From: an uncultured Eubacteriales bacterium
GTDB lineage: Bacteria > Bacillota > Clostridia > Oscillospirales > Acutalibacteraceae
Assembly: GCA_934615635.1 (NCBI GenBank)
Contig: CAKTTT010000118.1
Location: 1-7,343, forward strand
Length of the DNA: 7,343 bases
Direction: 5' to 3'
The translations under genes and the position numbers were made by a program. The stretch's first letter is position 1, and each line of letters starts with the position of its first letter. Positions 6,627-7,343 of the stretch are shown here, in pieces. Below the pieces are notes generated by a model. That model searched no databases. It was not told where the DNA came from and was given only the letters and a program-made list of their open reading frames with translations.

Positions 6627-7262
6627 ATGGCAATTTTGGAAGAAATCAGCTCGTTTCTGCAGAAGGGCCGCGCGCCCAAGGTGAAGGAACTGGTTCAGCA
6701 GGCACTGGATGAGGGCGTCCCCCCTCAGGAGATCCTGGAAAAGGGATTGCTGGACGGCATGAGCATTGTCGGGGAGAAATTCAAGAATAACGAGGTCTTT
6801 GTCCCCGAAGTTCTGGTGGCCGCCCGGGCGATGAACGCCGGCGTCGCCATCCTCAAGCCCTATCTGGTGGAGGCCGGAGTGGAATCCAAGGGCACCGCGG
6901 TCATCGGCACCGTCAAGGGGGATCTCCACGACATCGGCAAGAATCTGGTAAAGATGATGCTGGAAGGCAAAGGCATCCATGTGGTGGATCTGGGCGTGGA
7001 CGTTTCCGCCGAACAGTTCGTGCAGGCGGCGGTGGACAACAACGCCGATCTGATCTGTTGCTCCGCCCTACTGACCACCACCATGAGCGAGATGAAAAAC
7101 GTCGTGGAGCTGGCGGAGGAAAAGGGTCTGCGGGATCAGGTGAAAATCATGATCGGCGGCGCTCCCATCACTCAGAGCTTCTGCGACTCCATCGGAGCCG
7201 ACTGCTACACCGCCGATGCCGCCTCCTGCGCCGACGAGGCCATCAAATTCCTGGCGGGCTGA
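6627..7262 (+). CDS. Corrinoid (cobalamin-binding) methyl carrier protein, MtbC/MttC/MtgC type
   Basis: Small cytoplasmic methyl shuttle: it accepts a methyl group onto the cobalt of its corrinoid from a substrate-specific methyltransferase and hands it to a second methyltransferase acting on tetrahydrofolate or a thiol. The 211-residue length is typical and the frame is intact. Residues 1-85 are the helical cap domain, with the NEVFVPEVLVAARAMNAG stretch (55-72). Residues 88-211 are the Rossmann-like B12 domain. It carries the D-x-H-x-x-G signature in GDLHDIGKN (98-106), where H101 is the predicted lower axial cobalt ligand. SALLTTTM (146-153) and GGAP (177-180) line the dimethylbenzimidazole-tail pocket in related proteins. 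The start ATG is fixed by a perfect ribosome site. Substrate class (methylamine, betaine-like or methoxylated aromatic) cannot be assigned, because no partner methyltransferase is in the window. A terminator follows 25 nt after the stop. Confidence 0.95.
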   Translation: MAILEEISSFLQKGRAPKVKELVQQALDEGVPPQEILEKGLLDGMSIVGEKFKNNEVFVPEVLVAARAMNAGVAILKPYLVEAGVESKGTAVIGTVKGDLHDIGKNLVKMMLEGKGIHVVDLGVDVSAEQFVQAAVDNNADLICCSALLTTTMSEMKNVVELAEEKGLRDQVKIMIGGAPITQSFCDSIGADCYTADAASCADEAIKFLAG

Positions 7263-7287
7263 TTCCGTTTTCTCATCGCAACACACA

Positions 7288-7326
7288 CGGGCGGTATCCC
7301 TGCAGGGATACCGCCCGATTTTCGTT
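7288..7326 (+). terminator. Rho-independent terminator after the corrinoid protein gene
   Basis: A perfect 13-bp GC-rich stem (7288-7300 paired with 7305-7317) closes on a TGCA loop and is followed by ATTTTCGTT (7318-7326). It starts 25 nt after the TGA at 7262. The T-tract is short, but the stem is very stable, so most transcripts should end here, separating the corrinoid protein gene from anything further right. Confidence 0.85.
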
Positions 7327-7343
7327 GATGATGAACCTCCGCC

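Noticed and set aside
6543..6980. A 145-codon minus-strand open frame overlapping the corrinoid protein gene
   Set aside because: It is opposite a highly conserved B12-binding protein, with no motif or ribosome site of its own.
6627..7262. In-frame amber codon marking pyrrolysine use
   Set aside because: The corrinoid protein frame has no internal stop, and pyrrolysine would be expected in the methyltransferase, which is absent here.

Overview
This 7.3 kb window is bacterial chromosome, moderately high in GC and densely coded. A short (~450 aa) bacillus/clostridium-type glucose-6-phosphate isomerase, a serine-type D-Ala-D-Ala carboxypeptidase, strong AGGAGG-type ribosome binding sites and a corrinoid/ASKHA methyl-transfer gene set together suggest an anaerobic Gram-positive of the class Clostridia (Bacillota). 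The exact taxon cannot be read from the sequence.

The left part (1-2735, minus strand) is housekeeping: pgi (glycolysis) and a secreted DacA/DacF-like carboxypeptidase (cell wall). A 137-bp gap between them holds a likely pgi promoter and a hairpin just downstream of the carboxypeptidase gene.

The right part (2820-7317) is a one-carbon corrinoid module in a divergent layout. Leftward runs an ASKHA-family reductive activator of corrinoid proteins, with an N-terminal [2Fe-2S] ferredoxin domain. Rightward run a DUF1638 protein, a transcription factor that appears to fuse a PocR-like sensor to an AraC-type DNA-binding domain, and, after a 114-bp AT-rich gap, a cobalamin-binding corrinoid protein of the MtbC/MttC/MtgC type. 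A perfect 13-bp stem terminator closes the module.

Proposed working model: the corrinoid protein carries a methyl group on cobalt between a substrate-specific methyltransferase and a methyl acceptor. The ASKHA protein re-reduces the cobalt when it oxidises to Co(II). The PocR-AraC protein senses a small molecule and controls the module. DUF1638 is an uncharacterised partner. The striking gap is that no methyltransferase gene is present, and the corrinoid protein gene is followed at once by a terminator, so the substrate cannot be deduced from this window. Most other open frames, including a 607-codon antisense frame at 4719-6542, are shadows of these six genes. No RNA genes, mobile elements, CRISPR arrays or cobalamin riboswitch were recognised.
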